Positions 22,959 through 36,874 of a stretch of DNA of 64,000 nt are shown in pieces. The stretch is from Absidia repens. Lineage: Eukaryota > Mucoromycota > Mucoromycetes > Mucorales > Cunninghamellaceae. The stretch is from contig MCGE01000006.1 of the NCBI GenBank assembly GCA_002105175.1, positions 1,612,001 through 1,676,000 on the forward strand, written 5' to 3'. Each line of letters starts with the position of its first letter. Positions within the stretch are counted from its first letter, which is position 1. The position numbers and the translations under genes were made by a program. The notes below the pieces were generated by a model, which saw only the letters and a list, made by a program, of their open reading frames with translations, searched no databases and was not told where the DNA came from.

Positions 22959-24227
22959 TGCTTAGATGGTTATTTTTAACTTTGTAATTTATCATTCCCC
23001 GTTTTATTATTACTATTAGTTTGTCTTATATATATACATATATATATAAAATTATTCTCATTCATATGATACACATCTATTTATTTAATAAAATTCATAT
23101 AAATTGTCTTGGCTATATTTACTTTTTTGTCTCTCTGTCATATGTATGTATGTTTGGGTGTCTTGTGTATCTTGTGTCACTGGAAGGGATAGTGGTTTCT
23201 AAACAAAAAGGAAGAAACATTAGAAAATCAGACGCAAAAAATATATGGAGGGAATGAATCGACCAGGCGGGACTGGTGCTGATTTGGCAGAAAAAAAAAG
23301 GTCATGAAGGGGGGGGGGTGACGATAAGATTACAGTAATGCAGTATCAACCCATTTTTAATCCTTGTATAGTATACTGGCAACCTTAACAATCATCGAAG
23401 AGTAAAAATACATACTGGTAACATGATAAGATAAAAAGGAGATACCCAATGATGATATCAAAGTTTTTAGATCTGTATTGTACGTATTTTAAACTTTTTT
23501 TTTTTTTTTGAATTACTTCGTTGGCCATTAGCATTTTTTTAAACGGAGCTGTTAAGGAAGTTTGATTGCCAAATCGGTCCGATTGTATCAGGGAACCGGT
23601 ATCCCTGAAAACATGCGTAACTTTTTCTTATTTTTTAAATGAAATCATTGTAGCATGATAATGACAGTTCTTTCATAACTCCGAACGAATGAATCATTAT
23701 ACATGATACTGCATACGGATTATAATGTAGTTAGAGCAAAGGAAACTTTATCTAGTAGATGAAAATAAATTCTACTCAAACAAGTGGAATATTTCTATAA
23801 ATGATGTTTAAAAAAAAAGAAAAAAAGAAAAAGAGTAGAAAATAGAATAATAGGATGGATGGGGGGGGAGAAAATATAGGTAACACAAGGGGTCATGATT
23901 GACTGGTAAAGGCAACTCAGTCATATAATTATATCATTCCAAGAAGGCACAATGGGTGTAAAAAGTTGACCAAATCAAGATCAAGGGATTAAATTTCTAT
24001 TTTTTGTAAACAAATGATGAAACAAAACCTGCAATGGAGGACGAATGAAATGTACAAATATATTTGATAGGTACCTTTTGGAAGGACAAGCCATTCAGAC
24101 GGCGTTTTAAAGAATCGGTAAAAAAAAAGCCCTTTTTTTTTCTACCACTCCTTTTCCATTTTCCTTTTTCTTTATTCTTCTTTTACTTTATTTTTCCTCC
24201 CTTTTATTCCCACCTTCCTACACGCAT
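22959..24227. other. Intergenic region
   Basis: About 1.27 kb with poly-T (about 23494) and poly-G tracts (23308, 23860) and a T/C-rich run (24130-24215) just before the LEA2-like gene that is probably its promoter. No gene or repeat copy was recognised. Confidence 0.6.
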
Positions 24228-25447
24228 ATGTATTATGGACCCATATCACCACATAATCCATACCAGCACTACCGCAAAAAGTCACCTACTTCTTACGAAG
24301 ATATTATTGATCCATATCGAAGACATAAATCTCAACCTTGTAAGTATGAAATCAGTTCTCGTTCAATCATAGATCCTTGTTCTTATTGTTTACTCTTATT
24401 TTTAGCTGATACAACCACATCGGACCAAGAGGCCATTCATTCTAGAACAGTCTCTGATACCAGTACAAGTAGGTTGGCTGCTAATGGGGTTCCGTACATT
24501 CACCATTTTCCTTCCTCCTCCGGTGAACTCGATGATGATCCTTTTGCCATGTCAAGGGCTCCGAATCATACATTTAGCGGCACCACTGACAACAGCAATG
24601 ATATCAGTCATAAAACTATACCACAATTGACACCCTTAGAATCATATCAACGTGCCAACTCGTATTTACCCTATTCACACCATCAACGGAATCCAGCACA
24701 GTCTATGACGCCCATTTATATTGAAGACGACAAGCAAAATACGATGCAAGGTGTAGGATCAATGTTACAAGACAACCTCAACGTAGATATGGCGCAAAAC
24801 GAACCACGGAGATCTGCAAGAAACGTTCCCAAACCATATTCAGAAAAGATGACATGGAAACACAACAGCATAAGCAACAGCAACAACGACGGCGGTATTG
24901 TGGACTTACATTACGGATGTGGTTGATTTTAGTGGTGTCATTCTCAGTTGTGTTTTTTCTATTGATGTTTTTCCTGATTCCGCGTATGCCGACGGTATCC
25001 TTCTCATCAGCCGATACGAAACAAAACCAAGTATGGTCACCTGACAAAACTGCATTGACGGCTCAGTGGTACGTTAGCATGACGGTCGACAATCCCAACT
25101 GGATCCCTACTCGGCTGCAAAAGATGATGGTGTCAATAGAGGATACAGATACGCACAAACAAATCGGGACGGGCATGGCTTCACCTCAATGGCTATCTCG
25201 TCGGAACAAGGAACTCATCCGGTTACCGATCAATATTGCTTATTCCTCTGCGGTCAATACCACCGACGAAACCATCACTGACCTCTTTGTTATCTGTGGC
25301 CCTCGGCGTCAAAGTTCAGGACCTGCTTTGGTTCAACCGGAACTCTTCAACATTACTCTACAAATCGATCTTTCCGTACAAGGCGTGCCTTGGTCTACTC
25401 ATACTACTCTTGTCCCTCCTCATGGTATTCAATGTCCGGATTATTGA
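24228..25447 (+). CDS. LEA2-like single-pass membrane protein with disordered cytosolic N terminus
   Basis: Exon 1 (24228-24339) and exon 2 (from 24406) encode an acidic, Ser/Tyr-rich disordered segment. The C-terminal part (to TGA 25447) lies in another frame and encodes a basic RRRYCGLTLRMW, a transmembrane helix (LILVVSFSVVFFLLMFFLIP) and an extracytosolic domain with TVDNPNW and a later PxHxxQCPDY end. This resembles the LEA_2/NHL fold seen in many fungal type II membrane proteins of unknown role. The best join I can find is an intron 24783-24868 (86 nt, GTAGAT...ACAACAG), giving 355 residues, but its sites are weak. A frameshift or two overlapping genes, the second starting at ATG 24854, are the alternatives. 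No function is assigned. Confidence 0.7.
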
Positions 25448-25720
25448 TTGATTCCTCTTAGGTTACCCCCCCCCTCTCCCTTTCTTTTCCTTCATTCATG
25501 TTTAATTAATTTTACCACTTTTTTTATTTTTTATTTCACTGCATTTATTCTCATTCTTTTTATTATTTATTTACACAATTCTTATACATATATCACCTCA
25601 TCTACCTTAATAAAATCACCCACCATGTCCTGTTTTTTTAACTTCCGATCATTGTTTCCCCCATTTTTGTTCCCACTTTTTTTTTTTTTTTTTTTTGACT
25701 TGCTTCCTTTTTTATTCCAC

Positions 25721-26897
25721 ATGTCAAAAACGATAGCATCACGATCCAAAAAATTGTTTGTAGAACTGCCACAATGGAAAGTATTATCGAGACCTGCTGA
25801 TCATCGCTCTGAAGTCACTGTTTATGTAAAAGGTTTATTAAATTGAATATGGAGAATAGCCTAAATTCAAAAAACCTGAACTGTTTTATTCTAACACGTC
25901 TATTATTCTCTTTTTCTTTTCTTCTTAGGTTTCTTGGCTGAATCGGAATCTCCTGAAAATTTTGATGACTGGATACACTCACACAAGCTATTGGCATTAA
26001 GTCCGAAGCATCGATGGGGTTCATCAGCGCTTGGGTAAGTTTTTTCTATTTTTTTTTTTTTTTTTTTTTTTAAATCAGTGACAACTTTTGGCTGATGACT
26101 GACTTGATTCAATCTTTGTGTGTAGCTACTCATGGCCGTCTGGATCTTCTCTTCATCATATACCTGTGCCATTGGCCAGCCTAGGCTCAGTGGCATACTT
26201 AGTTGGACGGAACTTACAACAGCTCAAGCACCTTCGTATCCCGTCTCCAATGTCCATTATGGGTGCTTTAGCCATTGACGCTGGTCTTCATGCAGGGCGA
26301 CTGGCCTATCAATTCAATGTAGCAACAAAGGAAAGCGAAGAAAGGGCGGAAACATTAGCATGGCGATTACTGGATTTGCGAAGGAAACATGATTATCTAC
26401 GTGTAGTGGGACACTCACTTGGTTGTCGGCATATTGTGGAAGCATGTGGATTAATGCAACAAAATGAAAGGTAAACCGTTCTCCATAACAAAAAAAGGCC
26501 ATTGTATACTAAAGACTGATCCATATGTTGAAATAATAGACCGGATTCGATCCATCTTTGTGCCCCGGCGTTTATCAAGGACGATATTTTACCATGGGTG
26601 GAAAAAGGCTCTGGCGGTTTAGGCAAGGAACAAACAGTGATTTATTATTCTCACAAGGATCTTACCCTGGGTATACTATTACGGACATTGTTGGGTGGTA
26701 CGCAAGCTGTGGGTGAAATCGGTCTTCTGGACGGTCCTGCTGCTCCAAGTTTAGACCCCTCTGTCAAGCTAGTGGATGCCAGTCGATCTCTGGGTGGCTA
26801 TTATATTGGTGCACATACTGACTACGCCGACAAGTTCCATTACTTTTGCCATCCTTCTTTACCATCCCCTCTAATTCCACCCCCCTTAGAACCTTAG
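25721..26897 (+). CDS. Alpha/beta hydrolase with GHSLG nucleophile elbow (DUF726/TMCO4-like)
   Basis: Four exons (25721-25832, 25929-26034, 26126-26470, 26540-26897) encode 306 residues. The start region VTVYVKGFLAESESPENFDD matches the oxyanion-side strand of this family. The nucleophile elbow VVGHSLGC lies near residue 168 and is followed by LCAPAF and a late YIGAHTDYADKFHYF that could supply the catalytic His. No signal peptide or clear membrane span is visible if translation starts at ATG 25721. An upstream in-frame ATG (25625) would add residues encoded partly by a poly-T run and is considered unlikely. The closest family I recognise is the DUF726/TMCO4-type hydrolases, whose substrates are mostly unknown. 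Confidence 0.75.
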
Positions 26898-27558
26898 AAT
26901 ATCCCCTTAGTTTACCTTGATTATTATATTATTGCTACCATCATCTTCAATAAAAAGTAAAAATTTGATTCTATGTATATACTGAATTTGTCTCCTATTC
27001 TTTTTTTTTTTTTTTTTTTGTCTTTCACAACACTTGATTTAAGTTTGAAGCAGTTATGCCCGGTGTTTTCATGTACAGAATTCCACACAGTTTTTTTTTT
27101 TTTTTTTTTTTTTTCCTTCCAAACCACTGCCAGTCATGAATACTATCATACCGAATACCTTCCACGTTATAAACATGTAGCAAACAGATACTTTTAAGAG
27201 CATTATCAAACAATTACCATACACGACAGTATACACATACAGTATATATGCATTTCATTTAATATTGATTCAACCAACGGAAAAATGAAGCATCATAATG
27301 CAGTCAATATACAACAACACACGCACTAAACAAATACGCCAAAAGAAAAGCAACCAATCAAACCAAATACAAATAGCACAAAACAGATAATACACAAAAA
27401 GGACAGAGAATGAGTCCAATTTTTTATTGAAACGTATAACTATAAAGTAAGAACTAAACTAAACTAGAAGTCATAAAACCCAACCATAGAGTAAAGATGA
27501 CATATGCACTGTACAAAAGATGAAGGAGAAGAGACCAAAAGAAGCAAATCTAAAAGAT
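26898..27558. other. Convergent intergenic region
   Basis: It separates the hydrolase (+) from TEF1 (-). AATAAA near 26949 serves the hydrolase; on the minus strand CAATAAAA near 27424 suits TEF1. Two poly-T runs (about 27001 and 27092) give spurious Phe-rich ORFs. No gene was seen. Confidence 0.6.
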
Positions 27559-29249
<1,691 letters not shown>

Positions 29250-29251
29250 GA

Positions 29252-29321
29252 CTAATACCAAGAAGAAAAGAGAACTTTAGTATATCATATAATATTATCT
29301 CTATAAGAATGCCATAATTAC
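29252..29321 (-). other. Probable 5' UTR intron of TEF1
   Basis: On the minus strand CTTACAG is followed by GTAATT at 29321, and GGTATTAG ends at 29252, two bases before the ATG. The 70-nt size and the splice sites match the other introns here. An intron next to the start codon is a common feature of strongly expressed EF-1alpha genes. Confidence 0.6.
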
Positions 29322-31761
29322 CTGTAAGATTAGTAGTTTGAAGGAAAAAAGAAAGAAAAACAAAAAAAAGAAAAAACCAAAAAAGAAATTGTTCTATACC
29401 CGCTCAGAAAAAAAAAAGCCACCTTTGTATGCGCCAATCAAACACCTCCTTGCAAGCACCGACATGACCCCGTTTTTTTAGTGCCAAAAAAAAAATAACC
29501 TGACTTGTTCACCATAGAACTTTCTCGTTTCTCACAATCACTCTGTGCAGAACGTATATCCATTCTTCTACTATATATAGTACCGTTTTGATACGGTTTG
29601 TATAGAATGGATTATTTCACTGCTTTTTTGTTTTTTACTTTTGTCACGGGCGATTCAAGGAAAAATTATTGTTTGCGTTTGAATGTCCGACACCTGGGCT
29701 TTGTTGCCAACGTTTCTTTTCTTTAAAAAAATAAATAAACGTTGACTCAAGTTTTTCTTATGTTTCTATTCGCCAAGTGACACTGTTTGCATGTATGTAA
29801 GGAAGAGTGCATCCGTACTTTATGATCATAGGTATGAAACCTGTGCATATCAAAGACGTAAAATAAATATATATAGAGCGGGCGATCAAAATGATTCAGG
29901 TACAATTTTTTTTTTTTTTTTTTTTTTTTTTTGAAAGAGTGTTTTTGTTTTGCCAGGATGTTGTAGTAAAAACCCATCTTTTGTCAAAAAAAATAAAAAA
30001 ATAAAAATAAAAAAAAACTTCAAAATGCAGTACTAGCATATGAGATATGCAGTGACTTTTGTACAAGTGGGGACAGCGTCACACCAATATGACAATGTGA
30101 GGAGAGGCGTCCATAATAGGACAACATTTAATGTCCAGTAGCTTTGGATCCTCTGTGCGTGGTTGATAAGCCAGTGTCAAAAAAAAAAAAAAAAAAAAAA
30201 AGACATTTTTTATGAAGAAGGGCGGTACATTAGCCTCGAAAACAGGATTCTTAATAAATTTATAAATTTATAGCATTCATATGTACGGGATTTATAATAC
30301 GGTTGAGAAAAAAAAAAAAAAGGTCTACAAAGCCAAGTGGGAGGTTGTTGAAGTGTGGCTTTTGATAAATTAAGAGCCTCCCCCTTGTCATTTCGCACCG
30401 TAATAAGCAGCTTATTGAGCTCAAACTAACTCTGGTTAATTTTCACTTCCATTATCTTATTATGCCACATGCTGAAATAAATAAACGAGCTGCACATATC
30501 CAATATGGCCAGTCTATCGGAAGATATGCTTGTGGCACGGCCTAGGTTGAAAGATAGGAATGGTAGCGCGGGAATAGGGCCACGTTTCATATTAATTGGC
30601 CTAGATCGGGCACCCAAGTCGGTAAGCCTCTGTTTTGGGTGGGTCGTAGATAAGCTCCAAAGCTGGACAATATTCTCTATAACCACGGCTACATGCACAG
30701 CATGACCTACAATTACCTATATGATTGGTCAAGCAAGAATATAGTTATCTTTGATAGTAAGTGATCTAAAACTGCCAACCCTGTTTCTGAGTCTTTAGGA
30801 GGAAAGTAGTCATAGTCGTTGAACGAGAAAACAAGTATTTGGTAGAATACTCACAAAAATAAAAAAATAAAAATACAATAGTGATATTGCCTACTACCGG
30901 ATGAGTCAGAGTATGGTTAATAAAAAGGCACATTTTATTGAAGCATATTGGTAAACTATTAAAACTAAAGGAGAAAGGTTCATTGTAATAGGTGATTCAA
31001 TGGGGGGGGGATCTATTAGTTGAAGCATAAACGGGAAATAGAATGAGACTTGAAGAATTGTCAACACAAATATAAAGGCGCAATTGAAAAGTGGGAAGCT
31101 AATATACTGTACAAGACACGAGAAAGACGAAAGAGGTATTTTTTTTGAAAACAACTGTCAAAATTAATTTAAACGCGCGATGGTAAAAGGGATTCATTGT
31201 ACAAGACATGACAGAGACTACTGGGACATTTTTCATTGGAGCAAGTTAAAAAAAAAAGACATGTTTTATTGAGTTGTAGATAAAGTATGAACAAAATAAC
31301 ACTAAACTAAGCTAATGGAGGTTCAACAAGCCAACAATGGTGGTTCTAAATTCTAAATCCAAAATGAGAGGGTTTCCCCATGCATCTTGTAATCCCTGAG
31401 CTGAAAACCCTTCTAAACTAGTCCTGATACTAATCTAAGGCCACCATAACGTCAAAAAAGTTAAATGGTGAAGAAAAAAAAAAAGAAACGAAAGAAGAAA
31501 AAAGAAAAGGGAAAGAAAAGGAGGCCAAAAAAAAGGGCGGGGGGAGACAAAATAAAAATTCGACGGGATTTCAATTTTAAAAATTGCAATGGTGGCTCCA
31601 TTTGAATTGTACTGACTATGCTAGAATGGTTTAAATAAAGCGCCAATATGTATTATATACCATTACAAAAATAAAAATAACTATGATATGAAGAAGATTA
31701 TAATAAATAAGTTCAAATGATTACTGTATTTTTAAATATATGAATACAGCAGTAGATAATA
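29322..31761. other. Long intergenic region (2.4 kb) with TEF1 promoter and repeat copy 3
   Basis: It contains the TEF1 promoter side (29322 to about 29700), poly-T (29908-29932) and poly-A (30179-30201) tracts, a less AT-rich stretch near 30500-30700 with no recognisable product, and repeat copy 3. No gene was assigned. Confidence 0.6.
30905..31575 (-). repeat. Dispersed non-coding repeat family, copy 3
   Basis: The core CATGCATCTTGTAATCCC is exact at 31379-31396. The terminal motif is eroded to CGACGGGATTTCAATT near 31561. The left half shows the modules clearly: ACTGTACAAGACACGAGAAA, then ATTGTACAAGACATGACAGA about 110 bp further, each followed by an ATTGA-type sequence and an A or T run. 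Boundaries are approximate. Confidence 0.75.
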
Positions 31762-32927
31762 TCAAGGCGGGGGTGCCACCGCAACAGCAGCGGGAGGTCC
31801 AAACGGATTCCACCGTTCACGCATACCATACTTGAAAGATCTTAGGTAAACAGGTGGATGATCGAAGTGGCTCTGAATAGTGAGCAAGCTCTACCATAAC
31901 CAGAAATCTGTAAGTTCATCATTCCTATCGCTTTCACCACTTTTTGTATATTACCCTTTGTATAATTTGGGATATGAATCCCACGATGAATGCTAAAATA
32001 ATAATGCCTTGCATGATATATGTCTCGCGATAGACCACATAGGTATGAGCTAGATAAAATTCAATAATATCCAATTGACATGTTAAAAGGAAGAAATAAT
32101 TAAGTAAATGGTGTAAATTTTGGCGTAACCAATTATCATCATCTTCCTTTTACCGTGAGCAGGGTTTGCATCCAAAACAGTGGTGGCGCAATATGTGAAT
32201 CCAGTATGAAAATAAACATCTAAACCAAGCATGAGAACATATGATCCAGCAAAAGCGGAGCCTAAAATACTGGCATTAACACTGTAGGCGGCCCAAAGAA
32301 ACCCCACCAACGCAAGGAGGCAGAGTAATACGGCACGACCCCAAGCCGATGTGATGGACAAGTTATCTCTCCAACCAAGCACCCACAAACCAATCGCTAA
32401 TCCACCTAACCCACCCAACATGGCAGCATACACAGCAATCAGGTCACAGAGACAAAAAAGTAACCCGCCAACAAGGCCCAAAGCCACCACGACAGCTAAA
32501 TACAGGCTCCATCGATTCACACCGTACGTGGACGCTGGTTCGAAATTGGCAAGCATCACCCAGGCAATAAAAGCAAAGGAAAGAAACCCGACAAAAAAGC
32601 GAGTGAGGATCCCCGTCGAGTCAATAAACCCTCGAAGCCAAAGCCCCATGCCAAGTACCAATAGGACGATCCCTGCAAGCACACCTTGAATTGATAGCTC
32701 ATAGCCATCATCTATTTACGAGTGTGTCAATCATTTTTTTGTATCTGGAACGGCTGTATGCCCCCCGTCTCTCTTGTTTTGTTTTTTTTATACTTACTTA
32801 GAGCAATGGCTTTATCGTATAAATAAAGAACCCCTGATTCATACCGAGGATAATCTGTGGGATTACCGGCAGGTGCTGCTACCACAAGAGAAGAGGTCAA
32901 AATAAGATAAAAACATAGGTGCCACAT
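31762..32927 (-). CDS. Polytopic membrane protein of the DUF4203/TMEM198 type
   Basis: Exons in transcript order are 32798-32927, 32154-32711, 31955-32049 and 31762-31890 (303 residues). The N terminus (MWHLCFYLILTSSLVVAAPA) looks like a cleavable signal peptide. A Tyr/Asp-rich lumenal stretch and about seven hydrophobic helices follow, among them LAGIVLLVLGMGLWLRGF and a Gly/Leu-rich pair (VVVALGLVGGLLFCLC, MLGGLGGLAIGLWVLGW). The C terminus ends in a Pro-rich cytosolic tail (FGPPAAVAVAPPP). This topology and the Gly-rich helices match DUF4203 proteins, whose role is mostly unknown. The start was chosen at the Met that opens the signal peptide; upstream in-frame Met codons exist but would bury it. 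Confidence 0.78.
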
Positions 32928-33001
32928 GGTGATGACATTTCTCGCTATATTTACTGGCCGATGATACTGTGGAAGGAATATAAGAGGCATCGTTTTAATA
33001 A

Positions 33002-33043
<42 letters not shown>

Positions 33044-33533
33044 AAAGGATGGCTACGCAATTCCGATACTTTATAGATATCCATTTCCCTGATCCCATTG
33101 TTTGTATGGCAAAACGAGTGAAATAAAGTTAAGTGAACGAAAAAGAAACAATGATAAAATAACAAGCTTTTTTTTTTATTGATATTGAATGTATCAAGAC
33201 GATGGTTTTTATTCAAAGCAATAAGGTAGCAAGGTGAATGATATATTGGGGAGAAGAATGTAAAAAAAAAAAAAAAAAATGAAGGGGATGAATGAATGAA
33301 TGATTTTCTATCCGAAAAGTATGAGCAAATCCAGTGAATGGGAAGAGGTGACGAAGGGATGTAAAAAAAAAAAAAAAAAAAAAAAAAAATGAAGGCTTTT
33401 TCTAATAAAAACAAACTATCGTATCACAAGGCCAAACACATTTGAATATAAACAGTAAAAGCCCTAGAATGTCCAAATACATACACACTATATACATATA
33501 TGCCACTAGTTGTCCCATTCTTCCTGTTCATTG
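32928..33533. other. Intergenic region with long homopolymer tracts
   Basis: It holds the promoter of the DUF4203-like gene and the 3' flank of the PWWP gene. Three A tracts stand out (33006-33034, 33261-33279, 33363-33389). The Phe-rich minus-strand ORFs that cross them are artefacts. Confidence 0.6.
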
Positions 33534-36500
33534 CTATTGTTCGTGATGCTGATTTTCAAATAAATGCGAAGGAGATATCTTGTTGTCAATTGTTGTTCCT
33601 ACTGATGTCGTTGAATCCAAATCATAGGAGGACGAGGGATTTTTCTTTTGTGATCCAATTTCACCACCATTATCACTGCTGATCATTTTTTGTGCTACCT
33701 TGTCGTCGCTGTCGGTCATATTTCCAAAGAAATCAACTTGGCTGCATTGTTGAGTCGTCGTGGGTCTATATACATCGTTTGTTGTACAATGATTCTTCTT
33801 CTCCTTGTCGTTGTTGTTGCTGCTGTTGCCGTTGTTGATTTTACGTCCCAAAGGCGCGGCCTTGAAGGTGATGGGTATGGCGATGGGTTTTGGTTGCTTT
33901 TTTTCCTTCTTTTCCAATGAACTGATGTTCTGCGGTGCGGCGCTGGCAACCGTAGAGGAAGCAATTTTCGGACATGTTTCGAGCGAGTACGGAAAGTGGG
34001 TAAGCAGCTGAACAGGACCGCATGGCGATGGAGATGGAGTGCGTTGATTTGTTGATGATGGTGATTCTTGCTTTTCTTCTGTAGAGCTGGTTTGAGGTAC
34101 GCTGCTGGTGGTAGGAGCAGTTGGCGGACGTGTTTCGAGGGAGTAAAGAAAATGGGTGGGTAGCCCAATGGGAGGTCTTGGCGGCGAAGACGGATGGTGA
34201 TGAGTTGCGGATGATGATGATGGCACGTTTTCTGTTTCTGTGATGGTTGGTTTTTCTGGTGCATGGACCTCAGTAATAGAATCAATCATCAAATGGGTTG
34301 TACTGGTAGGCGGTGAATATTCGTTTCCATTGTTATAGATTGGTAAAGTGACACGAGTGGATGTCGGTGGCGCCTCATGTTTGTCGAGTATATCACTGAT
34401 AGATTCTTCGTCTTCCACATCAATGTACGAATGGTCGCTCGGTAGTGATTGAGAAGTGGATATCGGCGGTGTTGCATCTTTGTCGAATATATCGCTAGCA
34501 TGCTCTTCTTCTTCTACATCAACATTCATAACGTCGATCGGTAGCGTTGGAGGAGGAGTAGATATCGGCGGTGTTTCATCTTCGTCAAATATATTACTAA
34601 TAGGTTCGTCGTCTTCTATATCAACGTTCGTAAGGTCGATCGGTAGCGTTGAAGGAGGAATAAATGTCGTCGGTGCTGCACTTTTGTCAAGTATACTGCT
34701 GATAGGACCGTTGTTTTCTACATCAATGTCGGTATTGTCGAGCGGTAGCGTTGGAGGAGTGGATATCGATCGTGTTGTATTATCATCAAATTCATTGCTG
34801 AGGAACGGTGGGGTCCTCAATGTTGCTTTCGTGCCTGAAACAGGATCGTCTTCGTTGGTATTAGTGAGTGGGTGGGTGGATGATTTTTGGTCGCCATTAC
34901 TCTGATTATCCACTCTTTGAGGCGTCGTCGAGGTCGTCATCGTCGTGATAGCTTCACTTCTGGTGATCGCTGGTGTCCGTTGGACTCTATTGTTGTAGTT
35001 GATTTGATGAGATTTCGCCAGGGGTAAGACTGTGGATGATATAAAATTTTCATTGGCCTGATAATCCATGTGTTTCGTTGTCATCATTTCCTTGTTGCTG
35101 TTACTGCTGCTATCCAGAACGGGTACCATAATCGCTTTCTTTTTGCCCTTTCGGTCGGTTGGACAAGGATCTACCATTCGCAAAGCTGTCGAATATTCTG
35201 TTCTAAAATCAATGCTGTCATCCTCTTGTTGTGCGAGTGGCGCTCCGCCATCGTCCGCTGCTTTCCCATTTCTTAGAGTTGATGATAAAACTTTTCTGGT
35301 ACTGCTGCTGCTACTAGTGCCGTTGCTGCTTGCGGCTGAGGACGTCGAAGCGGATGATACTGCATTGACTGCTGGCAGTGGTGATACTATTGTTTTCGCT
35401 TTGGTGGGTGACTGACGTGGAGGGTATTCAGATAAATCGAGTAAAGTTGTTGCCCATGTTTTCAGTATCCTGAGACATCGTTCTTGAAGGTTGCAATCGT
35501 AGTTGAGATCGAATCGATAAGTGCATCCAAAACGTACAATCTTCCCGATTTGTGTTTCCTAGAAAAAAAAATACGTTAGCTTTTCAGTTTCTTATTCCCT
35601 TTCTCGGTATGGTTACCTTCAACAATTCCTTAGTCATGTCATATTTTTCAATGTCTGTAAGAATGGCATCGATTGCTGGGTAGTCAGAGAGTGGAATTTC
35701 GCCCTACAATTATGCATAAGATACCTGTCAATATTCTGTTGATGAGCGCTATGTGAATTTTTTTTTCTTACCGGTTTCTTCTGATAGGTTAGATTTTGAA
35801 GTTTGTGACGCATAACATAGAGACGTTTAAATGCGCGTTCATATTCAACAGACTTTTGACAAGCAGCTTCAAGAGCTTTAGAAGTATACGAGAAAGGGCG
35901 CGTTTGGTTATTAGCCGTTGGTTGACCTTTTGTTGCATTTACTGAGTCCGAAGGAGACTTGTGCTAAATTAGAGATGAAGAAAGCGGAAAGGGAAGAGAT
36001 GAGTTTATTTTGTTCCCATCATGCATTCGTTTTTTTTTTTTTACTGACTTACACGCTTTTTCTTGTTGCTACTATCATCAGAATCTATATCCAATGGACG
36101 TTTCAGTGCGTTTATTTTTGTTGGCATTTCCTGTTGACTTGATGGCGTGGAGGCATTGGTATCGGTACTCGTTGCCGCTGTTGCTGCCGCTGTTGCTGTT
36201 GCTGTTGCTGTTATTGTTGCTGTTTCTGCTGTTTCTGTTGCTTCCGCTACTGCTGCTGCTTCTGTTGCTTCTGTTGCGGTTGCCGTTGATACTGTTGTGG
36301 TATTGTTGGTAGCATCAGGCTGCTGCTTCCTTTTTTTGCCCTTGGCTTCTAGTTTCTGAGGCTTGAAGAAAAAATCCAATCCGTTGGGATCCAAAGCTTG
36401 TTCCAGGGCTAGTACCAGATCCTTGTTCTTAAATTTGCCATTGGGTATACCTTTTCGTACAGCATCATGATCAAAGGGGCGAATCAACTTTTCACTAATA

Positions 36501-36874
36501 AACGCGCTAATAAACAACCATGAAATTTAATGTCAAACCCTTCACCCACCTCTCACATATTTAATGCGTTGTAACTTACTAATCCAGTGATCCAAAGAAA
36601 AACACCGTAACTGCATCAAAACAGACCTTCTTTTTTCTCTTTGTTTCCATAACATTCTTGGGTACCTTGGTTTCGTCTTGGACCTGGTTAACCATGCAGT
36701 AAAAGAAAAATGAAATGTACAAAATCAATATCAGTAAGTAGTTATTATTTTTGGGGCTTTTTTCTAGACAATACTTACCTTTGCTGGCCACCAAGGGTAT
36801 CCTTTCAATTTAGCAAATACTATATCACCAGGCGCGTGTTGTGTTTTTTTCAATTGAGTCCTTCTTGCTGGCAT
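33534..36874 (-). CDS. PWWP-domain chromatin protein with LEDGF-like helical region and acidic tandem repeats
   Basis: Exons in transcript order are 36779-36874, 36580-36683, 36053-36506, 35772-35963, 35617-35703 and 33534-35558; they join in frame to 985 residues. The PWWP domain (about 14-95) shows GDIVFAKLKGYPWWPAK and VTVFFFGSLDYAF; such domains read methylated H3K36 or H4K20 in nucleosomes. A Thr/Ala/Glu low-complexity stretch precedes a basic KKKR segment. Residues about 220-350 form a helical region (KRLYVMRHKLQNL, AILTDIEKYDMTKELLK, RCLRILKTWATTLLD) that resembles the TFIIS N-terminal/LEDGF integrase-binding fold. The remaining 600 residues are disordered and contain four acidic 33-34 residue repeats plus a partial fifth, and a duplicated THFxYSLETxP block. 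It is probably nuclear; partners are unknown. Confidence 0.85.
34330..34775 (-). repeat. In-frame acidic tandem repeat within the PWWP protein
   Basis: Four units of 33-34 codons follow each other, with a fifth partial unit. The pattern is TLPxD, then [NY][VI]D[VI]E plus three or four acidic residues, ISxI[FL]D, a short acidic or basic spacer, and PPIST. The units differ at many positions, including silent ones, so the expansion is not recent. Confidence 0.85.

Noticed and set aside
24889..24935. 38-nt intron (GTATTG...TTTTAG) to explain the LEA2-like frame change
   Set aside because: It is shorter than any other intron here and would remove the conserved RRRYCGLTLRMW segment before the membrane helix.
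25448..25846. N-terminal extension of the alpha/beta hydrolase to an upstream ATG
   Set aside because: The added residues are encoded by the 3' flank of the previous gene and a poly-T run, giving an implausible Phe stretch.
30426..30705. Overlapping ORFs on both strands near 30500
   Set aside because: Neither translation shows a family motif; base composition is only slightly different from its surroundings.
36147..36359. Val/Ala-rich plus-strand ORF
   Set aside because: It is the antisense of the Thr/Ala/Glu low-complexity tract in the PWWP protein.
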